64,000 nt of DNA, taken from contig NZ_VUKF01000014.1 in assembly GCF_009193185.1 (NCBI RefSeq), positions 1 through 64,000 of the forward strand, read 5' to 3'. Positions within the stretch are counted from its first letter, which is position 1; the number at the start of each line of letters is the position of its first letter. The notes beneath the pieces were generated by a model, which was not told where the DNA came from, searched no databases, and saw nothing but the letters and a program-made list of their open reading frames with translations. Of this stretch, positions 43,407 to 54,525 are shown one piece after another. The translations under genes and the position numbers were made by a program. This DNA is from Georgenia thermotolerans. Its GTDB lineage: Bacteria; Actinomycetota; Actinomycetes; Actinomycetales; Actinomycetaceae.

Positions 43407-44048
43407 GTGAGCGAGCAGATGCCGCAGGCGAGGACCGAGACGACCTCGATGGGCCTGACCGACAACATCTACAACCGGCTGCTCAAGGAGCGCATCATCT
43501 GGCTGGGCTCGGAGGTGCGCGACGACAACGCGAACGCGATCTGCGCGCAGATGATGCTCCTCGCCGCAGAGGACCCCGAGAAGGACGTCTACCTCTACAT
43601 CAACTCTCCCGGCGGCTCGATCACCGCCGGCATGGCGATCTACGACACGATGCAGTACATCCAGCCCGACGTGGTGACCGTGGCGATGGGCATGGCGGCC
43701 TCGATGGGCCAGTTCCTCCTCTCCTCCGGCACCAAGGGCAAGCGCTACATCACCCCGCACGCCCGCGTGCTCATGCACCAGCCCTCCGGCGGCATCGGCG
43801 GCACGGCGACCGACATCCGCATCAACGCCGAGCTCATCCTCCACATGAAGCGGACCCTGGCGGAGCTCACCGCCGCCCAGACGGGCAAGAGCGTCGAGCA
43901 GATCAACAAGGACGCCGACCGCGACCGCTGGTTCACGGCCACGGAGGCGCTGGAGTACGGCTTCGTCGACCACGTGGTCGAGACCTCCGCCGGCGTGCCC
44001 GGCGGCGGCGGCACCAGCGGCGCCGTCGGCGACGGCGAGACCAAGTGA
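43407..44048 (+). CDS. clpP1: ATP-dependent Clp protease proteolytic subunit 1
   Basis: ClpP1 forms one ring of the mixed ClpP1P2 barrel that degrades proteins unfolded by ClpX or ClpC. The 213 residues show [20 protein letters not shown], the nucleophile Ser99 in [12 protein letters not shown] and His124 in [10 protein letters not shown], with Asp in the expected later position. AGAAGGAG precedes GTG 43407. The stop (44048) lies just before clpP2, whose ribosome-binding site AAGGAG follows 28 nt on. Confidence 0.97.
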   Translation: MSEQMPQARTETTSMGLTDNIYNRLLKERIIWLGSEVRDDNANAICAQMMLLAAEDPEKDVYLYINSPGGSITAGMAIYDTMQYIQPDVVTVAMGMAASMGQFLLSSGTKGKRYITPHARVLMHQPSGGIGGTATDIRINAELILHMKRTLAELTAAQTGKSVEQINKDADRDRWFTATEALEYGFVDHVVETSAGVPGGGGTSGAVGDGETK

Positions 44049-44086
44049 CGCGGAACCCGGCCGACGACCTCACCCAAGGAGCACCT

Positions 44087-44767
44087 GTGAACACCAACTT
44101 CCTCGCCCAGGCGGGCCAGCTGCCGGCCGCCACGGCACCGGCCATGCCGACGTCGCGCTACGTGCTGCCCCAGTTCGAGGAGCGCACCGCCTACGGCTAC
44201 AAGCGTCAGGACCCGTACACCAAGCTGTTCGAGGACCGCATCATCTTCCTGGGCGTGCAGGTCGACGACGCCTCGGCGGACGACGTCATGGCCCAGCTGC
44301 TCGTCCTGGAGAGCCAGGACCCGGACGGCCTCATCACCATGTACATCAACTCTCCCGGCGGCTCGTTCACCGCGATGACGGCCATCTACGACACGATGAT
44401 GTACATCAAGCCGCAGATCCAGACGGTGTGCCTGGGGCAGGCCGCCTCGGCCGCCGCGGTCCTGCTCGCCGCCGGCTCGCCGGGCAAGCGGCTCGCGCTG
44501 CCCAACGCGCGCGTGATGATCCACCAGCCGTCCCTCGAGGGCGGCGGCTACCTGCAGGCCTCGGACATCGAGATCCACGCCAACGAGGTGCTGCGCATGC
44601 GCACCTGGCTCGAGGAGACCATCGCGGAGCACTCCGGCACCCCGGTGGAGCAGGTCCGTCAGGACATCGAGCGCGACAAGATGCTCACGGCCGAGCAGGC
44701 CAAGGAGTACGGGCTCGTGGACCAGGTGCTCGAGTCCCGCAAGACCCCGGCGCTGACGAAGGCCTGA
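44087..44767 (+). CDS. clpP2: ATP-dependent Clp protease proteolytic subunit 2
   Basis: The partner ring of ClpP1. The 226 residues have NSPGGSFTAMTAIYDTMMYI, nucleophile Ser121 in LGQAASAAAVLL and His146 in RVMIHQPSLEG. The N-terminal propeptide-like region (first 35 residues) is longer than in ClpP1, as is usual. GTG 44087 is chosen because AAGGAG is 6 nt upstream; a GTG at 44045 overlapping clpP1 would add 14 residues. Confidence 0.97.
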   Translation: MNTNFLAQAGQLPAATAPAMPTSRYVLPQFEERTAYGYKRQDPYTKLFEDRIIFLGVQVDDASADDVMAQLLVLESQDPDGLITMYINSPGGSFTAMTAIYDTMMYIKPQIQTVCLGQAASAAAVLLAAGSPGKRLALPNARVMIHQPSLEGGGYLQASDIEIHANEVLRMRTWLEETIAEHSGTPVEQVRQDIERDKMLTAEQAKEYGLVDQVLESRKTPALTKA

Positions 44768-44950
44768 CCCTGTCGGCCGGCGCTCGGCACCGCGGCGGGC
44801 GGGTGACCGGTGGTCGCCCGCCCGCCGCGACGCCGGCGGCAACCATCCCGCGCGGCGGGCAGGACAAGGCGGTGCGTCGTGGTGTGGAATGGACGGGTAC
44901 GGCCGGTAGCGTCGTAGAGCACGAACGAGACGAGAGGGTGGTGGAGCCCG

Positions 44951-46225
<1,275 letters not shown>

Positions 46226-46399
46226 CCTTCGTCCGCGCCGACGGGCCGGTGCGCATCCGCGGCGCCGGCCCGTCGCGCGTCCGGAGTGCGCGACCGCCGA
46301 ACGGACGACATAGGTCCACAACAGGGGTGGCAGGGGGCGCCGCCGTCATGCACAGTGGGGAGACCCAAGAACGGATCCCACCACACACCGAGGTGCTTG

Positions 46400-47626
46400 A
46401 TGCGACTTGACCGGATCACCGCCGACCTTCCCACGGACATCCCCCTCGCCACGGTCGTGCTGGACGCGACACGGGAGAGCGAGACCGGCGACCAGGCGGT
46501 GCTCACACGGTGGAAAGATCTGCGGCGCAGTCTCGAGGCGCAGGGCGCCGACGAGGCCACGCTCGAAGCGCTGAGCGAGCGCATCCGCACCATCAGCAAG
46601 GCGGCGGGCAAGTTCGGCCGCGTCCTGGTCGCCGGGCGGGGCGAGGTCTTCATGGACTGCACGCTCAGCCAGCCCCCCGCCACCGACGAGGGCATCTACG
46701 ACAAGGGCGCCGACGCCTTCGCCCTCGCCCGCGTCGCCGACGAGCGGGTGCGCTACCTGCTCGCCTCGGTGGACCGCTCGGGGGCGGACCTGACGTTCCA
46801 CGAGTCCGCCACGGCCATCACGGCCGGGGACGGGGAGGTGAGCGTCGAGGGCGGCCACGACGAGCTGCGCAAGGCCAACGTCGGCGGCCGGTCCCAGCGC
46901 CGGTACGAGTCGCGGGTGGAGGACTCCTGGGAGCGCAACGCCGAGGCCGTCGCGGCCGAGCTGTCCCGGGTCGTGGCGGAGCGCCGGCCCGAGCTGCTCA
47001 TCCTCACCGGTGACATCCGGGCCCGGACCCTCGTCGTCGACGCGCTCGGCCGCCAGGCCCGGGACATCGCCGTCGTGCTCGAGGGCGGCTCCCGCTCCGA
47101 GGGCGCCAAGCCGCAGACGTTCAACGCCCGGGTCGCCGCGGCCCTCGAGCAGTACCGGATGCGCCGCCGCGAGGACGTCCTCGACAAGCTGCGCCAGCTG
47201 CAGGGCCAGGACGGCCCGGCGGTGAGCGGCCGCGACGACGTGCTGGCGGTGCTGCGGCGCGGGCAGGTCGCCGAGCTCATCATCACCGAGACGGTGGCCG
47301 GGCCGCCGTCGTCCCTGGCCCGCAAGAAGCTGTGGGTGGGGGACGGGCCCCTGGAGATCGGGCTGACCCAGCAGGACGTCATCGACCTCGGGGCCACGGC
47401 CCCGCACCAGGTGCGCGCCGACCTCGCCGTGGGGCGCGCGGCCCTGGCGCAGGGGGCCGGCATCACCGTGGCGGACGACGCCAGCATCGGGCTGGCCGAC
47501 GGCGTGGGGGCCCTGCTGCGCTGGGACGACGCCGCCACCCCCAACGAGCGGGTGTTCACCCAGAGCGCCGACCCGCACCGCGGCGAGGGGCACAACCGCC
47601 GCCGGGCCGCCGCCGAGGCGCGCTAG
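46400..47626 (+). CDS. baeRF-family protein, Rv2629-like
   Basis: The 408 residues resemble the bacterial archaeo-eukaryotic release-factor-like family, including M. tuberculosis Rv2629: [49 protein letters not shown] and the C-terminal [11 protein letters not shown]. The family is related to eRF1 and Vms1-type peptidyl-tRNA hydrolases and is thought to act on ribosomes or in rescue under stress. The catalytic details are unproven. ATG 46400 is chosen as the family start. It follows clpX by 174 nt, linking it to protein quality control by position. Confidence 0.85.
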   Translation: MRLDRITADLPTDIPLATVVLDATRESETGDQAVLTRWKDLRRSLEAQGADEATLEALSERIRTISKAAGKFGRVLVAGRGEVFMDCTLSQPPATDEGIYDKGADAFALARVADERVRYLLASVDRSGADLTFHESATAITAGDGEVSVEGGHDELRKANVGGRSQRRYESRVEDSWERNAEAVAAELSRVVAERRPELLILTGDIRARTLVVDALGRQARDIAVVLEGGSRSEGAKPQTFNARVAAALEQYRMRRREDVLDKLRQLQGQDGPAVSGRDDVLAVLRRGQVAELIITETVAGPPSSLARKKLWVGDGPLEIGLTQQDVIDLGATAPHQVRADLAVGRAALAQGAGITVADDASIGLADGVGALLRWDDAATPNERVFTQSADPHRGEGHNRRRAAAEAR

Positions 47627-47732
47627 CCGGACGGGGCGGGCCGGGGCGGCGCCGTCCCGGCCCGCAGCGACGGCCGACCGCCGATCACTCCCGCGCCTGC
47701 CGACCGCGCCGCCGCCGTGGAAACATAAGGGC

Positions 47733-49166
47733 GTGCCCGACGTCGCCCTGCGCTCCGCCCAGGGGCGCTGGGTGGTCCTGGCCGCCACCCTCGGCTCGGC
47801 CATGGCGCTCCTCGACGGCACCGTGGTCAACGTGGCGCTGCGCCCGCTGGGTGAGGATCTCGGCGCCTCGCTGGCGGACCTCCAGTGGGTGGTCAACGCC
47901 TACATGCTCACCCTGGCCTCCCTCATCCTGGTCGGCGGCTCGCTGGGGGACCGGCTGGGACGCCGGCGGGTCTTTCTCGTCGGCGTCGTCTGGTTCGCCG
48001 CGGCGTCCCTGGCGTGCGGGCTCGCCCAGAGCAGCGGCGAACTCATCGTCGCCCGCGGGGTGCAGGGCGTCGGCGGCGCGCTGCTGACGCCGGGGAGCCT
48101 GGCGATGATCCAGGGCACCATCGCCGTCCACGACCGCGCGCGGGCGATCGGCGTCTGGTCCGCCTGGTCGGGCGTGGCGGCCGCCCTCGGACCGCTGCTC
48201 GGCGGCTGGATCGTCGACACGATCAGCTGGCGCTGGGTGTTTCTCATCAACGTCCCGGTGGCGGCGGCCGTGGTCGCCGTGGGGCTGCGGCACGTGCCGG
48301 AGTCGGGTGGGCAGCCGCGGGCAGCCCGGGCTCCGTTCGACGTCGCCGGCGCCGCCCTGGCCGTGGTGGCCTTGGGGGGCGTCACGTTCGCGCTCATCCA
48401 GGGTGGCTGGGTGCCGGCCGCCGTCGGAGGCGTCGGCCTGGCTGCGTTCCTCGCTGTCGAGCACCGCGGCCGCAACCCCATGCTGGCCCTGGGGGTGTTC
48501 GCCGACCGCACGTTCGCCGTCGTCAACCTCATGACCTTCGTGGTGTACGGCGCGCTGGCGGCGGTGATGTTCTTCCTGGTGCTCCAGCTCCAGGTGGTCG
48601 GCGGCTTCACGCCGCTCCAGGCCGGGCTCGCGACGCTGCCCTTCACGGTGCTCATGCTGGTGTTCTCGCCCCGGGTGGGTGCGCTCATGGCGCGTACCGG
48701 CCCGCGGCCGTTGCTGGCCGCGGGTCCCGCGCTGGCAGCCGCTGGGGCGGCGATGCTCACCGGCGTCTCCGGCGGGGTGTCCTACGTCAGCGACGCGCTG
48801 CCCGGCGTCGTGGTCTTCGGCGCCGGCATCACCCTCATGGTCACGCCTCTGACCGCCACGGTACTGGCCGCCCTGCCCGATGCGCAGGCCGGCATCGCCA
48901 GCGGGGTCAACAATGCGGTGGCGCGCGCGGGGAGCCTGATCGCCGTCGCGGCGCTGCCGGCCGTGGTGGGCCTGTCCGGCGCCGACTACGGCGACCCGGC
49001 CGTCTTCGACGCCGGATACCGCGCCGCGATGTGGTGGTGCGCCGGGCTGCTGCTCGCCGGGGCGCTCGTGGCCGGTGCGTTGCTGCCGTCGCGCCGGGAC
49101 GCGGCCGGCGGGACGGGGGCCGGGCCTCCCCGGACGCCGCCGCGGCCCGGCGGGCGCGGAACGTAG
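47733..49166 (+). CDS. MFS multidrug transporter, 14-helix DHA2 (EmrB/QacA) type
   Basis: The 477-residue permease has motif D1 LDGTVVNVALRPLGEDL in helix 1, motif A GGSLGDRLGRRRVFLVGV, motif B ARGVQGVGGALLTPGSLAMI and motif C GPLLGGWIVDTISWRWVFLINVP. These are the hallmarks of proton-driven drug efflux pumps. GTG 47733 follows AAGGG closely. There is no adjacent TetR or MarR regulator, so control is unknown. The substrate cannot be deduced. Confidence 0.92.
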   Translation: MPDVALRSAQGRWVVLAATLGSAMALLDGTVVNVALRPLGEDLGASLADLQWVVNAYMLTLASLILVGGSLGDRLGRRRVFLVGVVWFAAASLACGLAQSSGELIVARGVQGVGGALLTPGSLAMIQGTIAVHDRARAIGVWSAWSGVAAALGPLLGGWIVDTISWRWVFLINVPVAAAVVAVGLRHVPESGGQPRAARAPFDVAGAALAVVALGGVTFALIQGGWVPAAVGGVGLAAFLAVEHRGRNPMLALGVFADRTFAVVNLMTFVVYGALAAVMFFLVLQLQVVGGFTPLQAGLATLPFTVLMLVFSPRVGALMARTGPRPLLAAGPALAAAGAAMLTGVSGGVSYVSDALPGVVVFGAGITLMVTPLTATVLAALPDAQAGIASGVNNAVARAGSLIAVAALPAVVGLSGADYGDPAVFDAGYRAAMWWCAGLLLAGALVAGALLPSRRDAAGGTGAGPPRTPPRPGGRGT

Positions 49167-49175
49167 GATCGCCGC

Positions 49176-49526
49176 ATGACGACCCCCGGCATCCACCGCA
49201 GCAACGAGCCCGCCGAGGTCCCCGAGGAGCTCCGGGAGGCCCGGGCGACGATCGACAACATCGACGCCGCCCTCGTCCACCTGCTCGCCGAGCGGTTCCG
49301 CTGCACCAAGAAGGTCGGCATGCTCAAGGCGCGGCTGAACCTGCCGCCGTCGGACCCGGGGCGCGAGGACCGCCAGGTCGCGCGGCTGCGCGCGCTGGCC
49401 GAGGACGCCGGGCTGGACCCGGTGTTCGCGGAGAAGTTCCTCAAGTTCATCGTCGAGGAGGTCATCCGCCACCACGAGGACATCGCCGACTCGCTGGCGG
49501 GGGAGGGCGCCCCGACCGGGGCATAG
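49176..49526 (+). CDS. aroQ: Chorismate mutase (AroQ class)
   Basis: The 116 residues form the three-helix AroQ fold: LREARATIDNIDAALVHLLA, ERFRCTKKVGMLKARLNLP and FAEKFLKFIVEEVIRHHEDI. It converts chorismate to prephenate in Phe/Tyr synthesis. The active-site Arg and Lys of helix 1-2 (R in LLAERFR, K in VGMLKA) are present. There is no signal peptide, so it is the cytosolic form. A TAGGAT at 49163 suggests a near-leaderless message. A long palindrome follows the gene. Confidence 0.92.
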   Translation: MTTPGIHRSNEPAEVPEELREARATIDNIDAALVHLLAERFRCTKKVGMLKARLNLPPSDPGREDRQVARLRALAEDAGLDPVFAEKFLKFIVEEVIRHHEDIADSLAGEGAPTGA

Positions 49527-49573
49527 CCCGGGCGGGCGACCGCGACGGACCCACCGGGCGCGCCAGCTGTCAC

Positions 49574-49641
49574 CGGCCGCTACAGGACACGGCGAGCGCC
49601 ACAGGTGCACCTGTGGCCCTCGCCGTGTCCTGTAGCGGCCG
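49574..49641. terminator. 68-nt near-perfect palindrome between convergent genes
   Basis: The two 34-nt halves are inverse complements with a single mismatched position, centred on GTGCAC. It separates aroQ (plus) from the acyl-CoA synthetase (minus). It contains GACACGGCGAGCGCCACAG, the same core as the hairpin at 11421-11470. Confidence 0.8.
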
Positions 49642-49666
49642 CGTCGTCGGACGCGAGGCCCAGGGA

Positions 49667-51502
49667 TCAGGAGTAGATCGACTCCACCTCGGCGGCGAAG
49701 TCCTTGAGCACCAGGGCCCGCTTGACCTTCAACGACGGCGTCAGGTACCCGTTGGCCTCGGTGAAGTCCGTGGTGAGCACCGTGATCTTGCGGATCGACT
49801 CGGCCCGCGAGACGGCCTCGTTGGCGCGGGTGACCGCCCGGTCCAGGGCGGCGAGCACGCGCTCGTCGGTGGCCGCCTGCTCCACGGTCATCGCGGGCAG
49901 CCGGTGGTTGGCCAGCCACTGCGGCAGCATCTCGGCGTCGAGGGTGACGAGGGCCCCGATGAACGGCTTGTTGTCGCCGACGACGACCACCTGGGAGACC
50001 AGGGGGTGCCCGCGCAGCCGGTCCTCGAGCACCGCCGGGGCGACGTTCTTGCCGCCGGCGGTCACGATGATCTCCTTCTTGCGCCCGGTGATGCGCAGGT
50101 AGCCGTCCTCGTCGAGGGTGCCGAGGTCGCCGGTGATGAACCACCCGTCGGGGTCGAACGCGGCGGCGGTCGCCTCCGGGTTGCCGTGGTAGCCGCGGAA
50201 GACGTGCGGGCCCTTGACCAGGACCTGGCCGTCGTCGGCGATGCGCACCGAGGTGCCCGGGTAGGGCGGGCCGACGGTGCCGATCTTGACCAGGCCGGGG
50301 CGGTTGACCGTGGTGGGCGCGCCCACCTCGGTGAGCCCGTAGCCCTCGAGCACCACCACGCCGATGCCGCGGAAGAAGTGCCCGAGCCGCTCGCCGAGCG
50401 GGCCGCCGCCGGAGACGGCGTAGTCCAGCGTCCCGCCCATCGCGGCGAGGATCTTGCGGTAGACCAGCCGGCTGGCCAGCGCGCGCTGGGTCTTGAGGGC
50501 GCGCGAGGGGCCCTCGGGGGTGTCCAGGGCGCGGGAGTAGGCGATGGCCACCTTGGCCGCCCACCGGAAGACGCGCTTCTGGGCGCCCGAGCCGGCCTTG
50601 GCGTCGGCGGCGTTGTAGACCTTCTCGAAGACGCGGGGGACGGCGAGGAGGAAGGTGGGCCGGAACGCGGCGAGGTCGGCGACGAGGTTCTTCGCGTCCG
50701 GCACGTGCGCCATGACGGCGCCGGAGTAGACGCACAGCACCTCGACGAACCGGGCGAAGACGTGCGCCAGCGGCATGAAGAGCAGCGTCCGCTTGCCGGC
50801 GCCGCGCACGACCATGGAGAAGTTGGGGTCGTCGGAGCCGTTGACCACCAGGGAGACGAAGTTCCCGTGGGTCAGCTCGACGCCCTTGGGCCGCCCGGTG
50901 GTCCCCGAGGTGTAGATGATCGTCGCGAGGGCGTCCAGGCCGAGGGCGGCGGTGCGGGTGGTGACGTCCGCGTCGGGCACGTCGGCGCCGAGCTCACGCA
51001 GCCGGCTCACCGCGTCCTCCGCGATGACGAGGACGTGCTCGAGCGCGGCCTGGCCGATCAGCGGCTCCGCCAGCGCCGCCTGGGCGCGGTTCTCGGTGAA
51101 GACGACCCTGACCTCGGCGTCCGTGACGATCCACTCCACCTGGGAGGCGGAGGAGGTCTCGTAGATGGAGACCGGGACGGCGCCCACGGACCAGGCGGCG
51201 AAGTCGAGCAGGGTCCACTCGTAGCTGGTGTGGCTCATGATCGCCACCCGCTCGCCCGGCCGGACGCCGAGGGCGATCAGCCCCTTGGCGGCGGCGAGCA
51301 CCTCCTCGGCGAAGACCCGGGCGGTGACGGGCACGAAGCCCGACCCGAGGGCGGTCTGCCGCTCGAAGATCGTTCCCTCGGGGTCCTTGGCGACCCGCTC
51401 GCGCAGGATCCCCGGGATCGACATGCCCGGCTCGAACTTTCCGACGCCGGGGGTGGACGCCTCGCGCCGCACCCCCGCCTGCTCGCTGACGGTCTCCGCC
51501 AT
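49667..51502 (-). CDS. Long-chain acyl-CoA synthetase (AMP-forming)
   Basis: The 611-residue enzyme activates fatty acids to acyl-CoA via acyl-AMP. It shows the P-loop IIYTSGTTGRPKGVELTHGN, the GYGLTEVGAP substrate motif, GWFITGDLGTLDEDGYLRIT and the lysine region GRKKEIIVTAGGKNVAP. Similarity is to the large FadD15/FAA-type synthetases. AAGGGA precedes ATG 51502. It lies 81 nt downstream of valS on the same strand. Confidence 0.93.
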   Translation of the reverse strand: MAETVSEQAGVRREASTPGVGKFEPGMSIPGILRERVAKDPEGTIFERQTALGSGFVPVTARVFAEEVLAAAKGLIALGVRPGERVAIMSHTSYEWTLLDFAAWSVGAVPVSIYETSSASQVEWIVTDAEVRVVFTENRAQAALAEPLIGQAALEHVLVIAEDAVSRLRELGADVPDADVTTRTAALGLDALATIIYTSGTTGRPKGVELTHGNFVSLVVNGSDDPNFSMVVRGAGKRTLLFMPLAHVFARFVEVLCVYSGAVMAHVPDAKNLVADLAAFRPTFLLAVPRVFEKVYNAADAKAGSGAQKRVFRWAAKVAIAYSRALDTPEGPSRALKTQRALASRLVYRKILAAMGGTLDYAVSGGGPLGERLGHFFRGIGVVVLEGYGLTEVGAPTTVNRPGLVKIGTVGPPYPGTSVRIADDGQVLVKGPHVFRGYHGNPEATAAAFDPDGWFITGDLGTLDEDGYLRITGRKKEIIVTAGGKNVAPAVLEDRLRGHPLVSQVVVVGDNKPFIGALVTLDAEMLPQWLANHRLPAMTVEQAATDERVLAALDRAVTRANEAVSRAESIRKITVLTTDFTEANGYLTPSLKVKRALVLKDFAAEVESIYS

Positions 51503-51583
51503 CGTGGTCCCTTCGCTCTTCCGGCCGCCGCGGCGGCCCGTCATGGCGCCGCCGCCGGGGGACCGGCGGCGGCGGTGGCCTTG

Positions 51584-54268
51584 TCAGCGGCGCGGCTCGG
51601 GCTCGTCGAGCTGGTGCTCGACGACCTCCGCGTGCTCGGCGCCGCTCACGCCCAGGATCTCCAGGTCCCCGCGCACCCGGCCGGCCGCGCGCAGGTCGCC
51701 CAGCGCCTGCTGGACCAGCGCGACGCTCTCGACCGGCAGCTGCAGCCGTGCCCGGGCGAAGGTGGTGCGCTGGGAGACCTTGGCCTCCGACTTCACCTTG
51801 CGCAGCGCGGCCAGTGCCTGCCCGGTGGCGCCGATGAGCGTGGGGTCGCCCTCCGCGGCGGCCGCGCGCAGCGGGGCCGCGGCCGGCCAGGCGGCCTGGT
51901 GCACCGAGCCGGTGCGGTACCAGTGCCAGACCTCCTCGGTGGCGAAGGGCAGCACCGGGGCGAAGAGCCGCAGGAAGGTGTCCACCGCGATGGCCAGCGC
52001 CGCCCGGGCGGAGGCCGCCTCGGCGGCCGGCTGGGTGCCGTCGCGGTTGTAGGCGCGGTCCTTGACGAGCTCGAGGTAGTCGTCGCAGAACGTCCAGAAG
52101 TAGGTCTCGGAGACCTCGAGGGCCTTCGTGTGGTCGTAGGCCTCGAACGCGGCCGTGGCCGTCTCGACGACGTCGGACAGCCCGGCGAGCATCGCCCGGT
52201 CGATGGGGGCGGTGACCGCCGCGGGGTCGAGCGCGAGCGGCTCGTCCCCGCCCATGGTCAGGGCGAACTTCGAGGCGTTGAGGATCTTGATGGCCAGGCG
52301 GCGGCCGATCTTCATCTGCCCGACCTCGAACGCCGCGTCGGTGCCCAGCCGGGCGGAGGCCGCCCAGTACCGCACGGCGTCGGAGCCGTGCTCCTCGAGC
52401 AGCCCCATGGGCGTGACGACGTTGCCCTTGGACTTCGACATCTTCTTGCGGTCCGGGTCGAGGATCCAGCCGCTGATGGCGGCGTGCTTCCACGGCAGGG
52501 CACCGAACTCGAGGTGGGCGCGCACCACCGTGGAGAACAGCCAGGTGCGGATGATGTCCTGGCCCTGCGGGCGCAGGTCCATCGGGTAGACCCGCTCGAA
52601 CAGGTCCGGGTCGCGCAGCCAGCCGCCGGCGATCTGCGGCGACAGCGACGACGTCGCCCAGGTGTCCATGATGTCGACCTCGCCGACGAACCCGCCGGGC
52701 GCGCCGCGCTGGTCCTCGGTGTAGCCGGCGGGCACGTCGGTGCTCGGGTCCACCGGCAGGGCGGCCTCGTCGGGGGTGAGGACGTGGTCGTAGTCGACCT
52801 CGCCGTCCTCGCGCACGGCGTACCACACCGGGATCGGCACCCCGAAGAAGCGCTGGCGGGAGACCAGCCAGTCGCTGTTGAGGCCGTTGACCCAGTTCTC
52901 GTAGCGCACCCGCATGAAGTCGGGGTGGAAGTCGAGCTCCTGGCCGCGGGCGATGAGGTTCTCGCGCAGCTCCCGGCCGTTGGCCTCGGTGTAGGGCCGG
53001 CCGCCGTTGCGGATGTACCACTGGCGGGAGGTGACGATCTCCAGCGGCTTGTCGCCCTTCTCGAAGAAGTTCGTCTTGCGCTGGGTCGGGGTGGGCTCGC
53101 CGTCGAGGTCGCCGCTGGCGCGCAGCGCGTCGACGACGACCTTGCGGGCGGAGAAGGTGGTCTTGCCGGCCATCTCCGCGTAGGTGTCGCGGGCCTGGTC
53201 GGTGGCGAGCCAGTCCGGGGTGTCGCGCAGGATGCGCCCGTCGCGGCCGAGGACCGAACGGGTGGGCAGCTGCAGCTCGCGCCACCACTGCACGTCGGTG
53301 AGGTCGCCGAAGGTGCAGCACATGGCGATGCCGGCGCCCTTCTCCATCTCCGCGGCCGGGTGCGCGAGGACCGGGAGCTCGACGCCGAAGACCGGGGAGG
53401 TCACCGTGGTGCCGAACAGCGCCTGGTAGCGCTCGTCGTCGGGGTGGGCGATGAGCGCCACGCACGCCGGGAGGAGCTCGGGCCGGGTCGTCTCGATATG
53501 CACGACGTCGCCGGGGTCGCCGTTCTTGTGGAAGGCGACCTTGTGGTAGAAGCCCGGGTAGTCGCGGGCCTCCAGCTCGGCCTGGGCGACGGCGGTCTGG
53601 AAGGTCACGTCCCACAGGCCCGGCGCCTGCGCCTGGTAGGCCTCGCCGCGGGCGAGGTTGCGCAGGAACGCCGCCTGCGCCACCAGCTGCGCGTCGCGGC
53701 CGATGGTCTGGTAGTGGTGCTTCCAGTCCACGCTCAGGCCGAGGTGGCGCCACAGCGCCTCGAACTGCTGCTCGTCCTCGGCGGTGAGGCGCTCGCACAG
53801 CTCGACGAAGTTCTTGCGGCTGATCGGCACCTGGTCGGCGGCCTTGATCGACTTGCCCTCGCCCCCGACGTGCGGCGGGGTGAAGTCGGGGTCGTAGGGC
53901 AGCGACGGGTCGCAGCGCACGCCGAAGTAGTTCTGCACGCGCCGCTCGGTGGGCAGGCCGTTGTCGTCCCAGCCCATGGGGTAGAACACCGCCTTGCCGC
54001 GCATGCGCTGGTAGCGGGCGACGACGTCGGTGTGGGTGTAGCTGAACACGTGGCCCACGTGCAGGGAGCCGGAGACGGTCGGCGGCGGGGTGTCGACCGA
54101 GTACACCTGCTCACGGGTGGCGGTGCGGTCGAAGGCGTAGGTGCCCTCCGCCGTCCACGCGGCGTTCCACCGCTCCTCGAGGCCGTCGAGGCTGACCTTG
54201 TCCGGTACCTGTGGGGCCGGGAGGGACTCGGCTTCGGGCACGGCGGCGGTCAGGGGCGTTTCGCTCAT
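51584..54268 (-). CDS. valS: Valyl-tRNA synthetase
   Basis: ValS charges tRNA-Val. The 894 residues have the HIGH-type motif SGSLHVGHVFSYTHTD, an editing domain in the middle (HIETTRPELLPACVALIAHP), and the KMSKS motif DRKKMSKSKGN. It belongs to the type with DNGLPTERRVQNYFGV after the HIGH helix. The anticodon-binding domain is followed by a short tail without the long coiled-coil arm. ATG 54268 is used; ATG 54286 would add six residues. An adjoining upstream hairpin separates it from the preceding gene. Confidence 0.96.
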   Translation of the reverse strand: MSETPLTAAVPEAESLPAPQVPDKVSLDGLEERWNAAWTAEGTYAFDRTATREQVYSVDTPPPTVSGSLHVGHVFSYTHTDVVARYQRMRGKAVFYPMGWDDNGLPTERRVQNYFGVRCDPSLPYDPDFTPPHVGGEGKSIKAADQVPISRKNFVELCERLTAEDEQQFEALWRHLGLSVDWKHHYQTIGRDAQLVAQAAFLRNLARGEAYQAQAPGLWDVTFQTAVAQAELEARDYPGFYHKVAFHKNGDPGDVVHIETTRPELLPACVALIAHPDDERYQALFGTTVTSPVFGVELPVLAHPAAEMEKGAGIAMCCTFGDLTDVQWWRELQLPTRSVLGRDGRILRDTPDWLATDQARDTYAEMAGKTTFSARKVVVDALRASGDLDGEPTPTQRKTNFFEKGDKPLEIVTSRQWYIRNGGRPYTEANGRELRENLIARGQELDFHPDFMRVRYENWVNGLNSDWLVSRQRFFGVPIPVWYAVREDGEVDYDHVLTPDEAALPVDPSTDVPAGYTEDQRGAPGGFVGEVDIMDTWATSSLSPQIAGGWLRDPDLFERVYPMDLRPQGQDIIRTWLFSTVVRAHLEFGALPWKHAAISGWILDPDRKKMSKSKGNVVTPMGLLEEHGSDAVRYWAASARLGTDAAFEVGQMKIGRRLAIKILNASKFALTMGGDEPLALDPAAVTAPIDRAMLAGLSDVVETATAAFEAYDHTKALEVSETYFWTFCDDYLELVKDRAYNRDGTQPAAEAASARAALAIAVDTFLRLFAPVLPFATEEVWHWYRTGSVHQAAWPAAAPLRAAAAEGDPTLIGATGQALAALRKVKSEAKVSQRTTFARARLQLPVESVALVQQALGDLRAAGRVRGDLEILGVSGAEHAEVVEHQLDEPEPRR

Positions 54269-54391
54269 GGTGGCCGATTCTTTCATGACGGCGGCGGTGC
54301 GCGCCGTCACGCCCGTCACGGTGGCGGCCGCGGACGTGGACCCCACGGGCGACCCTCACGCGCAGCGGGCGCTGCAGCTCTCACCGCCCGT

Positions 54392-54445
54392 GCCAGTTCG
54401 CGCCGACCGCCACAGTCGCAGCTGGCGCGCTCAGCGCGAACTGGC
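54392..54445 (-). terminator. Hairpin between the hydrolase gene and valS
   Basis: GCCAGTTCGCGC (54392-54403) pairs perfectly with GCGCGAACTGGC (54434-54445). It follows the hydrolase stop on the minus strand and precedes valS, so it likely separates their transcripts. Confidence 0.6.
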
Positions 54446-54525
54446 GCGGTAGGCGGGCGCCGGGCCGCCGGGTGCCCGGGCCGCCGGGCGCCCGCCTGCC
54501 GGGTGGTCGACCGCCGCTGCGCCGC

